The notes beneath the pieces were generated by a model. It was not told where the DNA came from, made no database searches, and saw only the letters and a list, made by a program, of their open reading frames with translations. Position numbers and translations under genes: made by a program. This document shows, piece by piece, positions 23,975 to 32,954 of a stretch of 64,000 bases of DNA (within the stretch, counting starts at the first letter, position 1; each line of letters opens with the position of its first letter). Source of the stretch: CBDCXF01 sp965223755 (lineage in GTDB: Bacteria > Acidobacteriota > Thermoanaerobaculia > Multivoradales > JAHEKO01); the NCBI GenBank assembly GCA_965223755.1, contig CBDCXF010000002.1, forward strand, positions 1 to 64,000, given 5' to 3'.

Positions 23975-26059
23975 CTAGCTCACCGGCTGGATGTCGAGGT
24001 CGGTGTAGTAGTGGCCGAGAATGTCGCGAAATGTAAGCCCGCGCAGACCCATACGGTAGGCGCCGCGCTGGCACATGCCGACGCCGTGCCCCCAACCACG
24101 ACCGCTGAAAATCCACCCCGAACCAGCATCGCGATCGCGACCTCGACTGGCGGTAAACCAAGTCTCCTGGAGGTCCAGAAACCAGCGGATTGAAAGGCCT
24201 TCGAGCCGCCGAACCTGGCCCTGACTGCCCAATAGCTCAAGGCTCTTGACGCGGCCGGAAACGCCTCGTTCGCCAATGTGCAGCGAACGCAGACGGAATC
24301 CTGGGAACTCGGCCGCCGTGCGGCGGGCAAGGTCGGCGTCGGAGCGAAACTCCCGCCACACTTTGGTGCCGGGCGCATTGCGGATGCGGGCTTTGGAAGT
24401 GGGAACGACCACTGCACCGACACCCTCCCCCACCCGCAGCACCTCTAGAGGGTCACCAGGAGACAACGGCCGGGCGACGCCGCCCAAGAAGTGCCAAGGA
24501 ATCCCAGGCTCGATCTCGAAGACCGCGGACCCGGCGGCGAGGACTTTCGAGCTTTCCGGCTGTCGGCGGAGAAAGCGGGCGTCCGTTTCTTCGATCTCGC
24601 CGACGCGCACCGCGACCAGATAGAGCAGGCGTCGCAGATCCGCCAGCCGTACCCGTCCCCGGCCTCGGACCAGGTCGCCCCACGCCTGGGCCAGCGGATC
24701 CGAACTCACGAACGCCTCCTTATCACCGAACATAGTCGGGTCGGCGACAAGGTCCAGCGCGGAGCGCAAGAAGCGAATGACTTCGGGACGATCGAAACCC
24801 CGCAGTTGGTCGGCAGCCGCCGCATATCCGGCCCGTTCCACCATGCGTTGAAACGACTGCCCGACTTCCGCAGGATTCGACCCCAAATCGCCGATCAGAG
24901 CTCGAACCGCACGACTTTCGATAATTTCCCAGCCACTGTGCCGCGCCACCGAGGTCGAGCCACCTTCGATGCACGGCACTCCGCGCAGATACCGGTGACT
25001 CTTGAGCGGAAACACCGTCTCAACATCCTCGGTATGGCCGCCACAGGTCGCAGTGTAGAGGGTGTCGGCGATCTCTCCGTCTTCGTCCACCAGTACCAGG
25101 CCGGCCGTTTCCCGCACCGCGCGATCCGACAGCGGATGCTCCGCCGATACCCCGCCAAAGACCTGGCAACGAGGCGTGGCGCAAATGTCAAACCCCTCGG
25201 CTTCGAACTCCCCCATGTTGTGCAGCGCGTATGACCTGGCCGCGATCGCCTGCGCTTTGAGCGTTTCCAGATCGTCGTAGATGCGCGGTCCCATTTCCCG
25301 CGGGATGACCCCGCGCAAATAGCTCTCAAGATCGGTCACCAAGATGACATTGAGCTTGCCGCGGCGATTGATCCCGACTTCGATCGAGCCGCGATAGGTG
25401 GTTCCCGCCCATCGAATCGGCCCCCCATCGCGGCGACGAATCCGTACCGGGCCGGCAGAGCGGCGGGTTCGCGAGGCGGAGACTTGGAGTTCGATGTCGC
25501 CCAGCTCTCCCGGTTCTTCTACCACCCAAGCCTCGCGGCCGGCGGCCTGCTGGCGGGCCTTTGCGGCTTCGGCGTCGCTTCGACGCGTCCACCGACCGAC
25601 GCGCACTTTGGTCAGACCGGTGTCGGCATCGAAGGCGAGATCCCAAGGCAAGCCGGTCGCCCGGCCCATTTCGCGCGCCAAGGCGTCCGCGCGGTTGGGT
25701 TCGCGCACCGCCCCGACTTGCAGCCGGTACACCCACGGCCGCGCGACGCTGCCCTGAGGTCGAACGCTGACCCGCACACTGGAATCGACGGCCGCTCCTT
25801 CCACGACCACCTCCAATGTTGTGGCTTCGCGCAGATCGACACGGTCACGATCGGTGGCCAGGCCGACGCGGACCTGCACCCCATGCCTCCCGGCGGCCTG
25901 CGAGCCGACTCCCTGCAAGTCAGCGCCCTGCAAATCGGCGCCCTGTAAATCGGCGCCCTGTAAATCGGCACTGCCAGACGACAACGCCAACAAGAGAAAA
26001 GCGCCTGCACTCGCAGCCGCCAGCAACACACCACTCCTACGCAATCGACCGACCGCCAT
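23975..26059 (-). CDS. SpoIID/LytB-domain protein with SPOR-like region
   Basis: About 694 residues with an N-terminal membrane anchor or signal (LLAAASAGAFLLLALSSG), then four ADLQG pentapeptides, a SPOR-like region (YRLQVGAVREPNRADALARE), and a SpoIID domain with the catalytic-Glu motif GVIPREMGP, AIAARSYAL, TATCGGHTEDV and GWGHGVGMCQRGAYRMG. SpoIID proteins are lytic transglycosylases acting on denuded peptidoglycan. In a non-sporulating cell this suggests division or remodelling. The start is a GTG/GTG/ATG cluster; the ATG at 26059 is chosen. It ends 94 bp from rpiB. Confidence 0.88.
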   Translation of the reverse strand: MAVGRLRRSGVLLAAASAGAFLLLALSSGSADLQGADLQGADLQGADLQGVGSQAAGRHGVQVRVGLATDRDRVDLREATTLEVVVEGAAVDSSVRVSVRPQGSVARPWVYRLQVGAVREPNRADALAREMGRATGLPWDLAFDADTGLTKVRVGRWTRRSDAEAAKARQQAAGREAWVVEEPGELGDIELQVSASRTRRSAGPVRIRRRDGGPIRWAGTTYRGSIEVGINRRGKLNVILVTDLESYLRGVIPREMGPRIYDDLETLKAQAIAARSYALHNMGEFEAEGFDICATPRCQVFGGVSAEHPLSDRAVRETAGLVLVDEDGEIADTLYTATCGGHTEDVETVFPLKSHRYLRGVPCIEGGSTSVARHSGWEIIESRAVRALIGDLGSNPAEVGQSFQRMVERAGYAAAADQLRGFDRPEVIRFLRSALDLVADPTMFGDKEAFVSSDPLAQAWGDLVRGRGRVRLADLRRLLYLVAVRVGEIEETDARFLRRQPESSKVLAAGSAVFEIEPGIPWHFLGGVARPLSPGDPLEVLRVGEGVGAVVVPTSKARIRNAPGTKVWREFRSDADLARRTAAEFPGFRLRSLHIGERGVSGRVKSLELLGSQGQVRRLEGLSIRWFLDLQETWFTASRGRDRDAGSGWIFSGRGWGHGVGMCQRGAYRMGLRGLTFRDILGHYYTDLDIQPVS
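25911..25970. repeat. 15-bp in-frame repeat in the SpoIID gene
   Basis: Four 15-bp units, CCCTGCAAGTCAGCG, CCCTGCAAATCGGCG and CCCTGTAAATCGGCG/A, encode ADLQG repeats immediately after the signal sequence. The units are nearly identical, implying recent expansion. Confidence 0.85.
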
Positions 26060-26081
26060 CACCACTTCTCAATGACTGCCG

Positions 26082-27044
26082 CTACGGAGCGGTCTCTTCC
26101 TCGACCGCCACACTTTGGGTTGGAGACCCGGTCCCTTGAGGGTCTTGCGCAAGAGCGATCGCGGCCCCCCAGATCAGAAAGATCACGGCGCCAAAGGCCA
26201 CGCCCTGAACGAGAGTGGAAAGGACCTGAGAGATCCACCAAGTCGCACTTCCCGGCGTCAAGAACATCTGCGACGACCAGGTGCCGATGAGAATCACCAG
26301 CAGGACCGCGAAAGCGAGGAGAAAGGCGATGCCGGTGAGCAGAATCCAAGCTCCGCCGCGGCGCATAAAGCTTTTGCTGCCCTGGCGAATCCCTGCTGCC
26401 AAAGGCAGAAAAGACAGGTGCATCTCGACCACCCACCACCACAGCCAAAGCAGCGACACCAACAGCAGCAAAATCAAGATGGCGAAACAACCGGCGATCA
26501 AAGACGCCCCTTCCGTTGCCTCCCACAGAAAACCCGCAAGGAGGAAAGGAGCCAACGTAACCGCCACCAGGACCAGACCGCCACCGATGCGCCAAGCCAT
26601 TAAACGCCAGACCAAACGGCCACCCCAACCCCCGAAATCGGCCCAGGAGAAGTTTTCAAACCACGCTGGAGTGAGATCCGAACGCGTCGGGGCTTGGCGG
26701 TCGCCTGCCGCAAGCACTCCTAGGGCTCCACCGTCGAAAAACGTTTGCAGGGCGAGCTGCACCAAGGTACCCAACAGACCGACCAATAAGGCACCCGGCC
26801 ATGCTGCTGGGAGCTGGTCGAAAGGCGGCGGCTCGGGCGGCACTCCCCCCGCAAAGATGTCAACGCTGGTGATCAAACCGATATACCAATCCCACAGGCC
26901 CAGTATCTTGAGTACGCCATAGGCCATGCTTGCCCCGACGACCAAGGAGACCAAGCTCTTGATGATGAGGGTGAGCAAAAGCCGCCAGTTGCCGCGCAGA
27001 TTGAGAGCGCCGCGCTCAAAGCAGGAGAAAGTGGTTCGTGCCAT
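26082..27044 (-). CDS. Polytopic membrane protein of unknown function
   Basis: A 320-residue protein starting MARTTFSCFERGALNLRGNW, with about five to six long hydrophobic segments (LLLTLIIKSLVSLVVGASMA, LLVGLLGTLVQLALQTFF, GGGLVLVAVTLAPFLLAGFL, AILILLLLVSLLWLWWWVV, GIAFLLAFAVLLVILIG, GVAFGAVIFLIWGAAIALA). The ATG at 27044, 17 nt after the DnaC-like stop, is preferred over the 51-nt longer ORF. No family is recognised. It sits in a same-strand run between the DnaC-like ATPase and the SpoIID gene. Confidence 0.75.
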   Translation of the reverse strand: MARTTFSCFERGALNLRGNWRLLLTLIIKSLVSLVVGASMAYGVLKILGLWDWYIGLITSVDIFAGGVPPEPPPFDQLPAAWPGALLVGLLGTLVQLALQTFFDGGALGVLAAGDRQAPTRSDLTPAWFENFSWADFGGWGGRLVWRLMAWRIGGGLVLVAVTLAPFLLAGFLWEATEGASLIAGCFAILILLLLVSLLWLWWWVVEMHLSFLPLAAGIRQGSKSFMRRGGAWILLTGIAFLLAFAVLLVILIGTWSSQMFLTPGSATWWISQVLSTLVQGVAFGAVIFLIWGAAIALAQDPQGTGSPTQSVAVEEETAP

Positions 27045-27060
27045 TGTCGGTGAACAGGCC

Positions 27061-27888
27061 CTAACTGAGGCTGTTGGCCGCCTTCTGGCCCGCAACCTCG
27101 CGTCGGTAGTCGCCGGCCTCGAGCGCGATCGGCTTCACCATCTCAAAGAGCCGGCTGACCAGGCGCAGTGGAATGCGCGCGGCGAGAGTGATGTCCCGGT
27201 TCTCCACCTGCTCGGTGGCGGCCGGCTCGCGATCCAATGACACCTCACGGCGAAATTGTTTTTCCTTGGGCAACGGGTAGTTAGAAGTCAGGATCGTCGG
27301 TCGGCGGGCGTTGTAGCGGCTGTTGATGAGCAAATCGAGCTGGTCGAGCTGCCACGAGCGCGGCTTTTGGGCTCCGATCTCATCCAGGACCAAAATCTCG
27401 GCACTGATCGCCGGTCCCAGCACATCCTCTTTTTTCGCCACCGTGTCATTGCGAAATGTCGACTGGATGTCGTAGATGAGGGTGGCAAAGTCGGCAAAGT
27501 AGCCGCGCACGCGGTAGCGATCGAACAGCTCTTTGAGAATCGCCACCGCCAAATGGGTCTTGCCGGTTCCCGGTGGTCCCCAAAACAACAGTCCAGTGTC
27601 GACGAACGAGCCGTCCCGCTGGATGAACCGTTCGACGTATCTTTGCGCCAGGGCCTTACCCTCAATCAAGACCGGATTCGTACCGGGATCGAAGTTGTCG
27701 AAATTGCAGCGTTCATGCCGTTTTGGGATCGAAGCGGAGGCTCGCGCCCCCCTCTCCACCTCGGCCGCGCGGCAGGTACAAGGCTCGGCGGTACCGGCTT
27801 GTCCGTCGTCCGCAATCACCCACCCAAGCCCGCCACAACGGGGGCATTTCGAGGTTGCAACGGTGCTTTCTGCGCCTCCCTCCGGCAT
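27061..27888 (-). CDS. DnaC/IstB-like ATPase with N-terminal zinc motif
   Basis: A 275-residue protein from the ATG at 27888. An N-terminal CPRCGG...CTC metal-binding motif is followed by an AAA+ domain: Walker A GPPGTGKTHLA, Walker B ILVLDEIGAQKP, sensor region ILTSNY and the Arg finger region RIPLRLVSRLFEM. This matches DnaC/DnaI-type helicase loaders. It may be the replicative helicase loader or a related accessory ATPase; no dnaB is in view. The ORF is open to 28281, but the upstream part overlaps repeats and the divergent promoter. Confidence 0.85.
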   Translation of the reverse strand: MPEGGAESTVATSKCPRCGGLGWVIADDGQAGTAEPCTCRAAEVERGARASASIPKRHERCNFDNFDPGTNPVLIEGKALAQRYVERFIQRDGSFVDTGLLFWGPPGTGKTHLAVAILKELFDRYRVRGYFADFATLIYDIQSTFRNDTVAKKEDVLGPAISAEILVLDEIGAQKPRSWQLDQLDLLINSRYNARRPTILTSNYPLPKEKQFRREVSLDREPAATEQVENRDITLAARIPLRLVSRLFEMVKPIALEAGDYRREVAGQKAANSLS

Positions 27889-28046
27889 GGGTGGATGGTA
27901 ACAGGAATAGATAGTGGTCAGTACCCAGTGGTCAGTAGGGGCGGGGCTTGCTCCGCGCTGCTCATTTAGGAACCCGCTACGGAAGGGCGACACTTGCCAA
28001 AGTCGAGACACTCCCCACCCCCCGCCAAAACGACGGAACTCGTCTC

Positions 28047-28081
28047 CGTGACCTCGAATTCTCACCTTCTGCGTTAAGAGA
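28047..28081 (+). promoter_or_regulatory. Putative ECF-sigma promoter (copy 1)
   Basis: CGTGACC at 28047-28053, then 16 nt, then TGCGTTAAGAGA at 28070-28081, 40 bp before the ATG of the S74 protein. The same two boxes with the same 16-nt spacing occur at 31041-31075 before another secreted-protein gene, either side of an ECF sigma gene. Spacing fits ECF-type -35/-10 elements. Confidence 0.6.
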
Positions 28082-28120
28082 ACAGTCAGACCTGCGGACA
28101 CGCATAAGGAGGATACGGAC

Positions 28121-30055
28121 ATGAACCAGTCGATGACTACTAGTAGCAAGTCCCGACCCCTTTTCGGAGCCGCTTTCACCGTCGCGCTGGCGCTGTTCCC
28201 TGCTCTCGCTGGAGCAGACTCTGGGACCGGTCCCCGTGGGGTTTCCCCCGGACAGGCCCATACCGCCACCACCCTCTCCAACTCCTGCCCGACCTTCTCA
28301 TGGAGCGGAATCGAAAACGCTGGCGGTTACGATCTCATCCTCTACCGGGTCGCCGAGAACGGCACCCTCGAAAGCTCGCTACAAACCCAGGTACCGGGAG
28401 GGGCGACTTCCTGGAGCCCCGCCGCTGACCAGTGCCCGGCGTCGGACGCCCAATACGCCTGGGCGGTGCGGGCCAAGGGCGCCAAGGGTAATGGCCCCTG
28501 GTCCGAGCCCTTGTTCTTCGCCACCGCGGGCATGCCCTCCGATGATGAAGTGCGCCAAGCTCTAGCCGTCCTTGGCCGCTACCGCCAAGGAAAGAGGGGC
28601 AACTCCCCTGGCGAAGACGTTTCCGCCAACGCACACGCATCGCAGACGCAGGAGCGCCCATTCCAGGAATCGCCGAAGACAGGACCAAACGAAAAAAGCA
28701 AGAAGCCGGTGCAGATCCTCGGCGTCAACCGCGCTTTGACTTCATCCACCGTCGGCGAACCGTCCCCTCAGGTGGTCACCACACCGTCGCAGTTCTCGCT
28801 CGCGATCGACGGCGACTTCGATCTGGGCGGGTTTGTGTTCAAGAACGGCGTTCCGTTCCTTCACAACGACGGATATGGCAACCTCGCGATCGGGGATTAC
28901 AGTCTTATCGACAACTCCACCATTGGTTACTTCAACACGGCCGTAGGCATCCAAGCGCTTCGCTACAACACCACTGGTACGGGCAACACGAGCGTAGGCG
29001 GGCAAGCCCTTTCCCTCAACACCACTGGTGACTCCAACACGGGCGTAGGTGCCCGGGCGCTTCACCGCAACATCGATGGTACCGGCAACACGGGCGTAGG
29101 TTTCTACGCCCTTTACTACAACGCTGGTGACTCCAACACGGGCGTAGGCTCTGAAGCGCTCACCTCTAACACGTTCGGCAGCCAAAACACGGGCGTAGGC
29201 AAGCAAGCCCTTCGCCACAACACCAATGGTAACTACAACACGGGCGTAGGCAAGCGAGCCCTTTTTTCCAACACCACAGGTCACTACAACACCGCTGTAG
29301 GCGATTACGCCCTCTCTTCCAACATCACTGGATTTCACAATACGGCTATTGGCAGCAGCGCGCTTTTCCACAACAAAGGGATTCAAAACACAGCCGTTGG
29401 CCTGCAGGCAGCACGCAATGTCACCACAGGAGACCTCAACACCGCAGTCGGCCTCAACGCGGGGCTCAACTGGTCGACTGGTGACAAGAACATCGCGCTC
29501 GGCTTTGGAGCCTACGGAGCCGTCGGCGAATCGGGCACCACGCGTATCGGCGGCAGTGGCAACCAGACGCGTGCTTTCATCGAAGGTGTTCACGGAGTCA
29601 CTGTCGCTGGAGGAACGCAGGTCTTCATTAAGAGCGATGGCCAACTTGGAACATCGACCTCTTCAGTGCGATTCAAGCAGGAGATAGAGAACCTTGGATC
29701 GAGCCAGAGAGAGAAGTTGCTCGATTTGCGGCCCGTGCAGTTCCGGTTCAAAGACGAGTTGGCCTCAGAGGGCGACAACCCGATCGAGTACGGGTTACTC
29801 GCCGAAGAGGTGGCCGAGGTATTTCCCGAACTCGTCACCTATAAAGAAGAGCGACCTTACTCAGTCCGCTATCACCTGCTCGCGCCACTGCTGCTGGCAG
29901 AAATGCAACGCCAAGAAGGTGAGCTAGAAAGACAAGAAGACCAGATCGTCGATCTCAAGCGTCAGGCGGCCAACCGCGACCGAGACTACCGGAAGACCGT
30001 CGCCGAACTACGGCGCAAGCTTGAGAAGCTGGCGAAAAAGAAGCGGTATCGGTGA
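28121..30055 (+). CDS. Secreted surface fibre-like protein with S74 chaperone domain
   Basis: A 644-residue protein with strong RBS (AAGGAGG). Signal peptide residues 1-31, then a fibronectin-like region (SNSCPTFSWSGIENAGGYDL). From about residue 254 to 460 there are about a dozen repeats around NT(A/G)VGxxAL, encoded by DNA repeats. Near residue 510 SSVRFKQEIENLG starts a peptidase S74/intramolecular chaperone domain (YGLLAEEVAEVFPELV), followed by a coiled-coil tail (595-644). S74 domains trimerise beta-helical fibres and cleave themselves off. The likely product is a trimeric surface fibre; its ligand is unknown. Its promoter motif suggests control by the adjacent ECF sigma factor. Confidence 0.88.
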   Translation: MNQSMTTSSKSRPLFGAAFTVALALFPALAGADSGTGPRGVSPGQAHTATTLSNSCPTFSWSGIENAGGYDLILYRVAENGTLESSLQTQVPGGATSWSPAADQCPASDAQYAWAVRAKGAKGNGPWSEPLFFATAGMPSDDEVRQALAVLGRYRQGKRGNSPGEDVSANAHASQTQERPFQESPKTGPNEKSKKPVQILGVNRALTSSTVGEPSPQVVTTPSQFSLAIDGDFDLGGFVFKNGVPFLHNDGYGNLAIGDYSLIDNSTIGYFNTAVGIQALRYNTTGTGNTSVGGQALSLNTTGDSNTGVGARALHRNIDGTGNTGVGFYALYYNAGDSNTGVGSEALTSNTFGSQNTGVGKQALRHNTNGNYNTGVGKRALFSNTTGHYNTAVGDYALSSNITGFHNTAIGSSALFHNKGIQNTAVGLQAARNVTTGDLNTAVGLNAGLNWSTGDKNIALGFGAYGAVGESGTTRIGGSGNQTRAFIEGVHGVTVAGGTQVFIKSDGQLGTSTSSVRFKQEIENLGSSQREKLLDLRPVQFRFKDELASEGDNPIEYGLLAEEVAEVFPELVTYKEERPYSVRYHLLAPLLLAEMQRQEGELERQEDQIVDLKRQAANRDRDYRKTVAELRRKLEKLAKKKRYR

Positions 30056-30134
30056 GTAGTGGTCAGTAGGGGCGGGGCCCCTCGACTTCGCTCGGGGCAG
30101 GCTTGGTCTGCCCTGCCAACAACAACTGTAATCT

Positions 30135-30360
30135 CAAGCGAACGAAGGGAGTCGAGAGATCTGGTGACCAGTGACCAGTGACCAGTGACCAGTGACCAGT
30201 GACCAGTGACCAGTGACGAAGATACGCATCCGTTGTCACTCCGTCATTTTCGTCTCTTGGTCACTCCTTCACATTGGGAAGAAGCAAACCTTCCCCTACG
30301 GCGCCTCGTCTCCCCCACCCAGATCCCTCGACTTTGGCTTCGCCTTCGCTCGGGATGACA
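30135..30360. repeat. Dispersed CGAAGGGAGTCGAGAGA / TCCCTCGACTTYGGC repeat with heptamer tract
   Basis: The left part carries GAACGAAGGGAGTCGAGAGATCTGG. The middle holds six full GTGACCA heptamers (30164-30205). The right part carries CAGATCCCTCGACTTTGGC, CTTCGCTCGGGATGACA. The outer parts recur at 35935-36060 and a related one at 51708-51750. The right part overlaps the 3' end of the sigma factor gene. The stretch 30056-30134 is another GC-rich dispersed element. Confidence 0.85.
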
Positions 30361-31003
30361 ACAGTTCGGTTCCGTCCACGCCACTCGTCACTTTCGTCAC
30401 CTCGTCACTCTCTCCCTTGTCACTCTCTCCCTCATCGCCTGTTGCCAACTCTCGATAGAGAAACGCTCTCGCCTTCTTCCAGTCGCGTTTTACGGTGCTG
30501 GCCGAGGTCCCGACCACCCCAGCGGTTTCCTCCACCGATAGGCCGGTGAAAAAGCGCATCTCGACGATACGGGCCAAGCGTGGGTCCAGGCGGTCCAGGC
30601 GGGTCAACGCCTCGTCGACGGCGAGCACTTGCTCCGCCCGGTCCTCCACCGCGAACGAGCCTTCCGTGGGCTCGATTCTGGCGCGATCGCCACCGCGTTT
30701 TTGCGCTGACTTGCGGCGCGCATGGTCCACCAAGACCTGGCGCATGGCGCGTGAGGCCACCGCGTAGAAGTGGCCACGGTCAACGAAGTCCTGGCCTTCG
30801 CTTCCCGCCAGTTTGAGGTAGGCCTCGTGCACCACAGCCGTTGTCTGCAGGGTGTCGCTCGCTCCCTTGGCCTGTTGCCGCCGCGCAAGAAAGCGGAGCT
30901 GCTCGTAAATCAGCGGAACTAGACGGTCGAGCGCTGCGCCGTCGCCGCCTTGCCAAGCCGCCAGCAGTTGGGTGATCTCTCCTTCCGGATGCTTACCGCT
31001 CAC
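30296..31003 (-). CDS. ECF-family RNA polymerase sigma factor (TIGR02999-like)
   Basis: A 235-residue protein. The region 2 core includes LLAAWQGGDGAALDRLVPLIYEQLR, VVHEAYLKL and GHFYAVASRAMRQVLVDHAR. Region 4 includes LDRLDPRLARIVEMRFFTGL, SVEETAGVVGTSASTVKRDW. This is the Acidobacteria/Planctomycetes-type ECF group commonly encoded near Ser/Thr kinases. The normal protein would end around FLYRELA. The extra ~45 residues are read through short GAGAGTGAC repeats and a dispersed element (SSRAKAKPKSRDLGG). It is divergent from the 31169 gene. Confidence 0.9.
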   Translation of the reverse strand: MSGKHPEGEITQLLAAWQGGDGAALDRLVPLIYEQLRFLARRQQAKGASDTLQTTAVVHEAYLKLAGSEGQDFVDRGHFYAVASRAMRQVLVDHARRKSAQKRGGDRARIEPTEGSFAVEDRAEQVLAVDEALTRLDRLDPRLARIVEMRFFTGLSVEETAGVVGTSASTVKRDWKKARAFLYRELATGDEGESDKGESDEVTKVTSGVDGTELLSSRAKAKPKSRDLGGGDEAP

Positions 31004-31040
31004 CTTTCGTCCTCAAAGCGCGCCGGACAGCCTAGTCGCT

Positions 31041-31075
31041 CGTGACCCCCGGAGCAATCCGATTGCGTTAAGAGA
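31041..31075 (+). promoter_or_regulatory. Putative ECF-sigma promoter (copy 2)
   Basis: CGTGACC at 31041-31047, 16 nt, TGCGTTAAGAGA at 31064-31075, in the intergenic region between the sigma gene and the divergent secreted-protein gene. It matches the motif pair at 28047-28081 in sequence and spacing, while the intervening 16 nt differ. Confidence 0.6.
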
Positions 31076-31168
31076 GCGATGGACAAGCCCATTTCGTGAA
31101 CGCTCGCCCTGCGGCCCCGCGCCGAGCTCAAGCACGCGAGCCAGAAATGCAAGAGGAGAATCGACCCA

Positions 31169-31969
31169 ATGACCAATCAAAGAATCGCGCGCGGACTGGC
31201 CGCCCTATGCATGCTTGCCGCTCTCTCGACCGCGGTGGCCGCGCAAGGCGTGGCCGTCGGCAACACCTATATCCGGCTGGAAAAGCCCACCGGAGCAACG
31301 GTGCTGCTCGATCACGACGCGACGCTCTACCTGGGCGGCCCGACGGCACCGGGACTCATCGAGCTTAGGGACGAGAGTTACAACGGCACGGTTTTCGTCG
31401 ATGCTGAAACCGCCGATATTTTTCTCGGCTTGTGGGGACAGGATGGCGACCTGATCTTGTGGGACAACGATGGCACTTCGCTGAATCCGTCGGTTCACCT
31501 CGACGGCAACCAGGGATGGGCGAAGCTCGGCAACGCCGGGGGCAGCGAAGACGGCGACCTGTGGATCTACGACTACAACGGCGACCGCTCCATCTACATG
31601 GACGGCAACACTGGTGACGTGGTCAATGACAAGCTGGGGGGGAATGGTCTGGTCAAAGCGTGGGCGAAGATCAACGCCAACGGCACGGTGCACAGTTGCT
31701 GGCGGTGCGATCCGAACAGAACATCCGCACAGACTTGCGGCGGCGCCGGGATTCACTTTTCCTACAAGGTCTCTTTCCTACCCCTTGGAGCAGACATCCA
31801 ATCGCGTCCCCGTCTTGCAACCCTCGACGGCTTTGAATCTGGCGAGTCCAGTGGCCAGATCGACCTGATAGGTAACACTGCCAGCGGGCAGACCGACAAG
31901 ATCGGCGTGTACACCAGAAACTCAAGTGGCGATTGCGCCCATCGCGGCTTCACGCTTTTCGTTTTTTAG
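31169..31969 (+). CDS. Secreted beta-repeat protein
   Basis: A 266-residue protein with a signal peptide (residues 1-25, ending AVAAQ) and AGGAG before the ATG. Short repeats around IELRDESYNGT, LILWDNDGTSLNPSVHLDGN and LWIYDYNGDRSIYMDGNTGD suggest a beta-helical stalk like tail-fibre N-termini. The C-terminal ~100 residues hold five Cys (SCWRC, TC, DC) and a probable globular domain. No family is named with confidence. It carries the shared ECF promoter motif and precedes a HEAT-like gene by 9 nt. Confidence 0.75.
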   Translation: MTNQRIARGLAALCMLAALSTAVAAQGVAVGNTYIRLEKPTGATVLLDHDATLYLGGPTAPGLIELRDESYNGTVFVDAETADIFLGLWGQDGDLILWDNDGTSLNPSVHLDGNQGWAKLGNAGGSEDGDLWIYDYNGDRSIYMDGNTGDVVNDKLGGNGLVKAWAKINANGTVHSCWRCDPNRTSAQTCGGAGIHFSYKVSFLPLGADIQSRPRLATLDGFESGESSGQIDLIGNTASGQTDKIGVYTRNSSGDCAHRGFTLFVF

Positions 31970-31978
31970 GGGCGGACG

Positions 31979-32932
31979 ATGCAACGACCGTTGAAAACTC
32001 CCGTAATCTGTTTCACTCTAGGTATCGCCTTGGGCGTCGCTGCGCACGCAGCAGAAGACACGACAGATGAGCCGGTACAGGTACAGGCAGCCCAAAGGGC
32101 AGACCTCGAAAACGCCGCGCTCCGCCTCGCCGACCCAGCATCAGGTGGGCAGACCGCGGCACTGTACACGGTGATCCGCCTTGCCGCCGTGCCGGGCGCG
32201 GTCGCGGTGGATGCGCGCGACCAGCTCATACGCGCCACCGGTCATCCCGACCACCGACTGGCTCGCCTCGCGGAGCAAGCTCTACACGACCTCGAGCACG
32301 CCGACCGGATCGCCCCGCAAGAGAGCGAGGCAGTGCTGATTGCCCGCGCCCAACGGCAAGACTTTGAACGCGCCCGCACCACCCTGCTTGAGTCCGATGC
32401 GACCGCGGGCCGTCGGCGCGGCGCCATGGCGATGCTCGCGCATCTGGCCGCCGTGGCGCCGGATTTGGCCGATGAAGCGCACCCGCTACTGGGTGATCTC
32501 GCTAGAGACTCGGACGCTGCGATTGCGGCGTTGGCGGAGGTCGCTCTGGAGGCGCTTCAAGGTCGCTCGCCCGACCCACGCCTTGCCGGAGCCGTGTCTC
32601 CGCTGCAACCCGTCTCCTGGGACTTGATAGCCGACGCCGAGACTGTTGCCTTGCTGAGCGGTGAATCCCCAGGCAAGAGGCTGCAAGGATTGGCGGTCCT
32701 GGCCGAGCGGATCGAAGGAGCGTGGCACGCCCGCGGATTCGGCGCTGCCCCAGCCCTCGATGACTCCACGGCGCTCCTGCTGCACGAACTAGCGCAGGAT
32801 CCAGATCCGCGCCTTGCCTTCCAGGCGCGTTCGATCCTCTCCGCGCTGGCCGGAGATCGTCCAGCCCTGCGCGGCGTCTACCTCAGTCCAGAAGCGCGGC
32901 GATCCTACAACTCCGGGAATCCCCGTCCATGA
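31979..32932 (+). CDS. Secreted HEAT-like alpha-helical repeat protein
   Basis: A 317-residue protein with a signal peptide (ICFTLGIALGVAAHA) and an AGGGGCGG ribosome binding site. The mature part is Ala/Leu-rich helical, with pairs such as DHRLARLAEQALHDLEHA and DAAIAALAEVALEALQG that look like HEAT/armadillo-type repeats. It is probably a periplasmic scaffold. It is co-transcribed with the beta-repeat protein, so likely in the same ECF-controlled unit. It is convergent with the kinase gene. Confidence 0.7.
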   Translation: MQRPLKTPVICFTLGIALGVAAHAAEDTTDEPVQVQAAQRADLENAALRLADPASGGQTAALYTVIRLAAVPGAVAVDARDQLIRATGHPDHRLARLAEQALHDLEHADRIAPQESEAVLIARAQRQDFERARTTLLESDATAGRRRGAMAMLAHLAAVAPDLADEAHPLLGDLARDSDAAIAALAEVALEALQGRSPDPRLAGAVSPLQPVSWDLIADAETVALLSGESPGKRLQGLAVLAERIEGAWHARGFGAAPALDDSTALLLHELAQDPDPRLAFQARSILSALAGDRPALRGVYLSPEARRSYNSGNPRP

Positions 32933-32954
32933 AATGGTCACAAGCTTTGGCGGC

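Noticed and set aside
28742..29644. 300-aa antisense ORF with YARV repeats
   Set aside because: Reverse complement of the NTGVG repeat region of the S74 protein; repetition comes from the sense gene.
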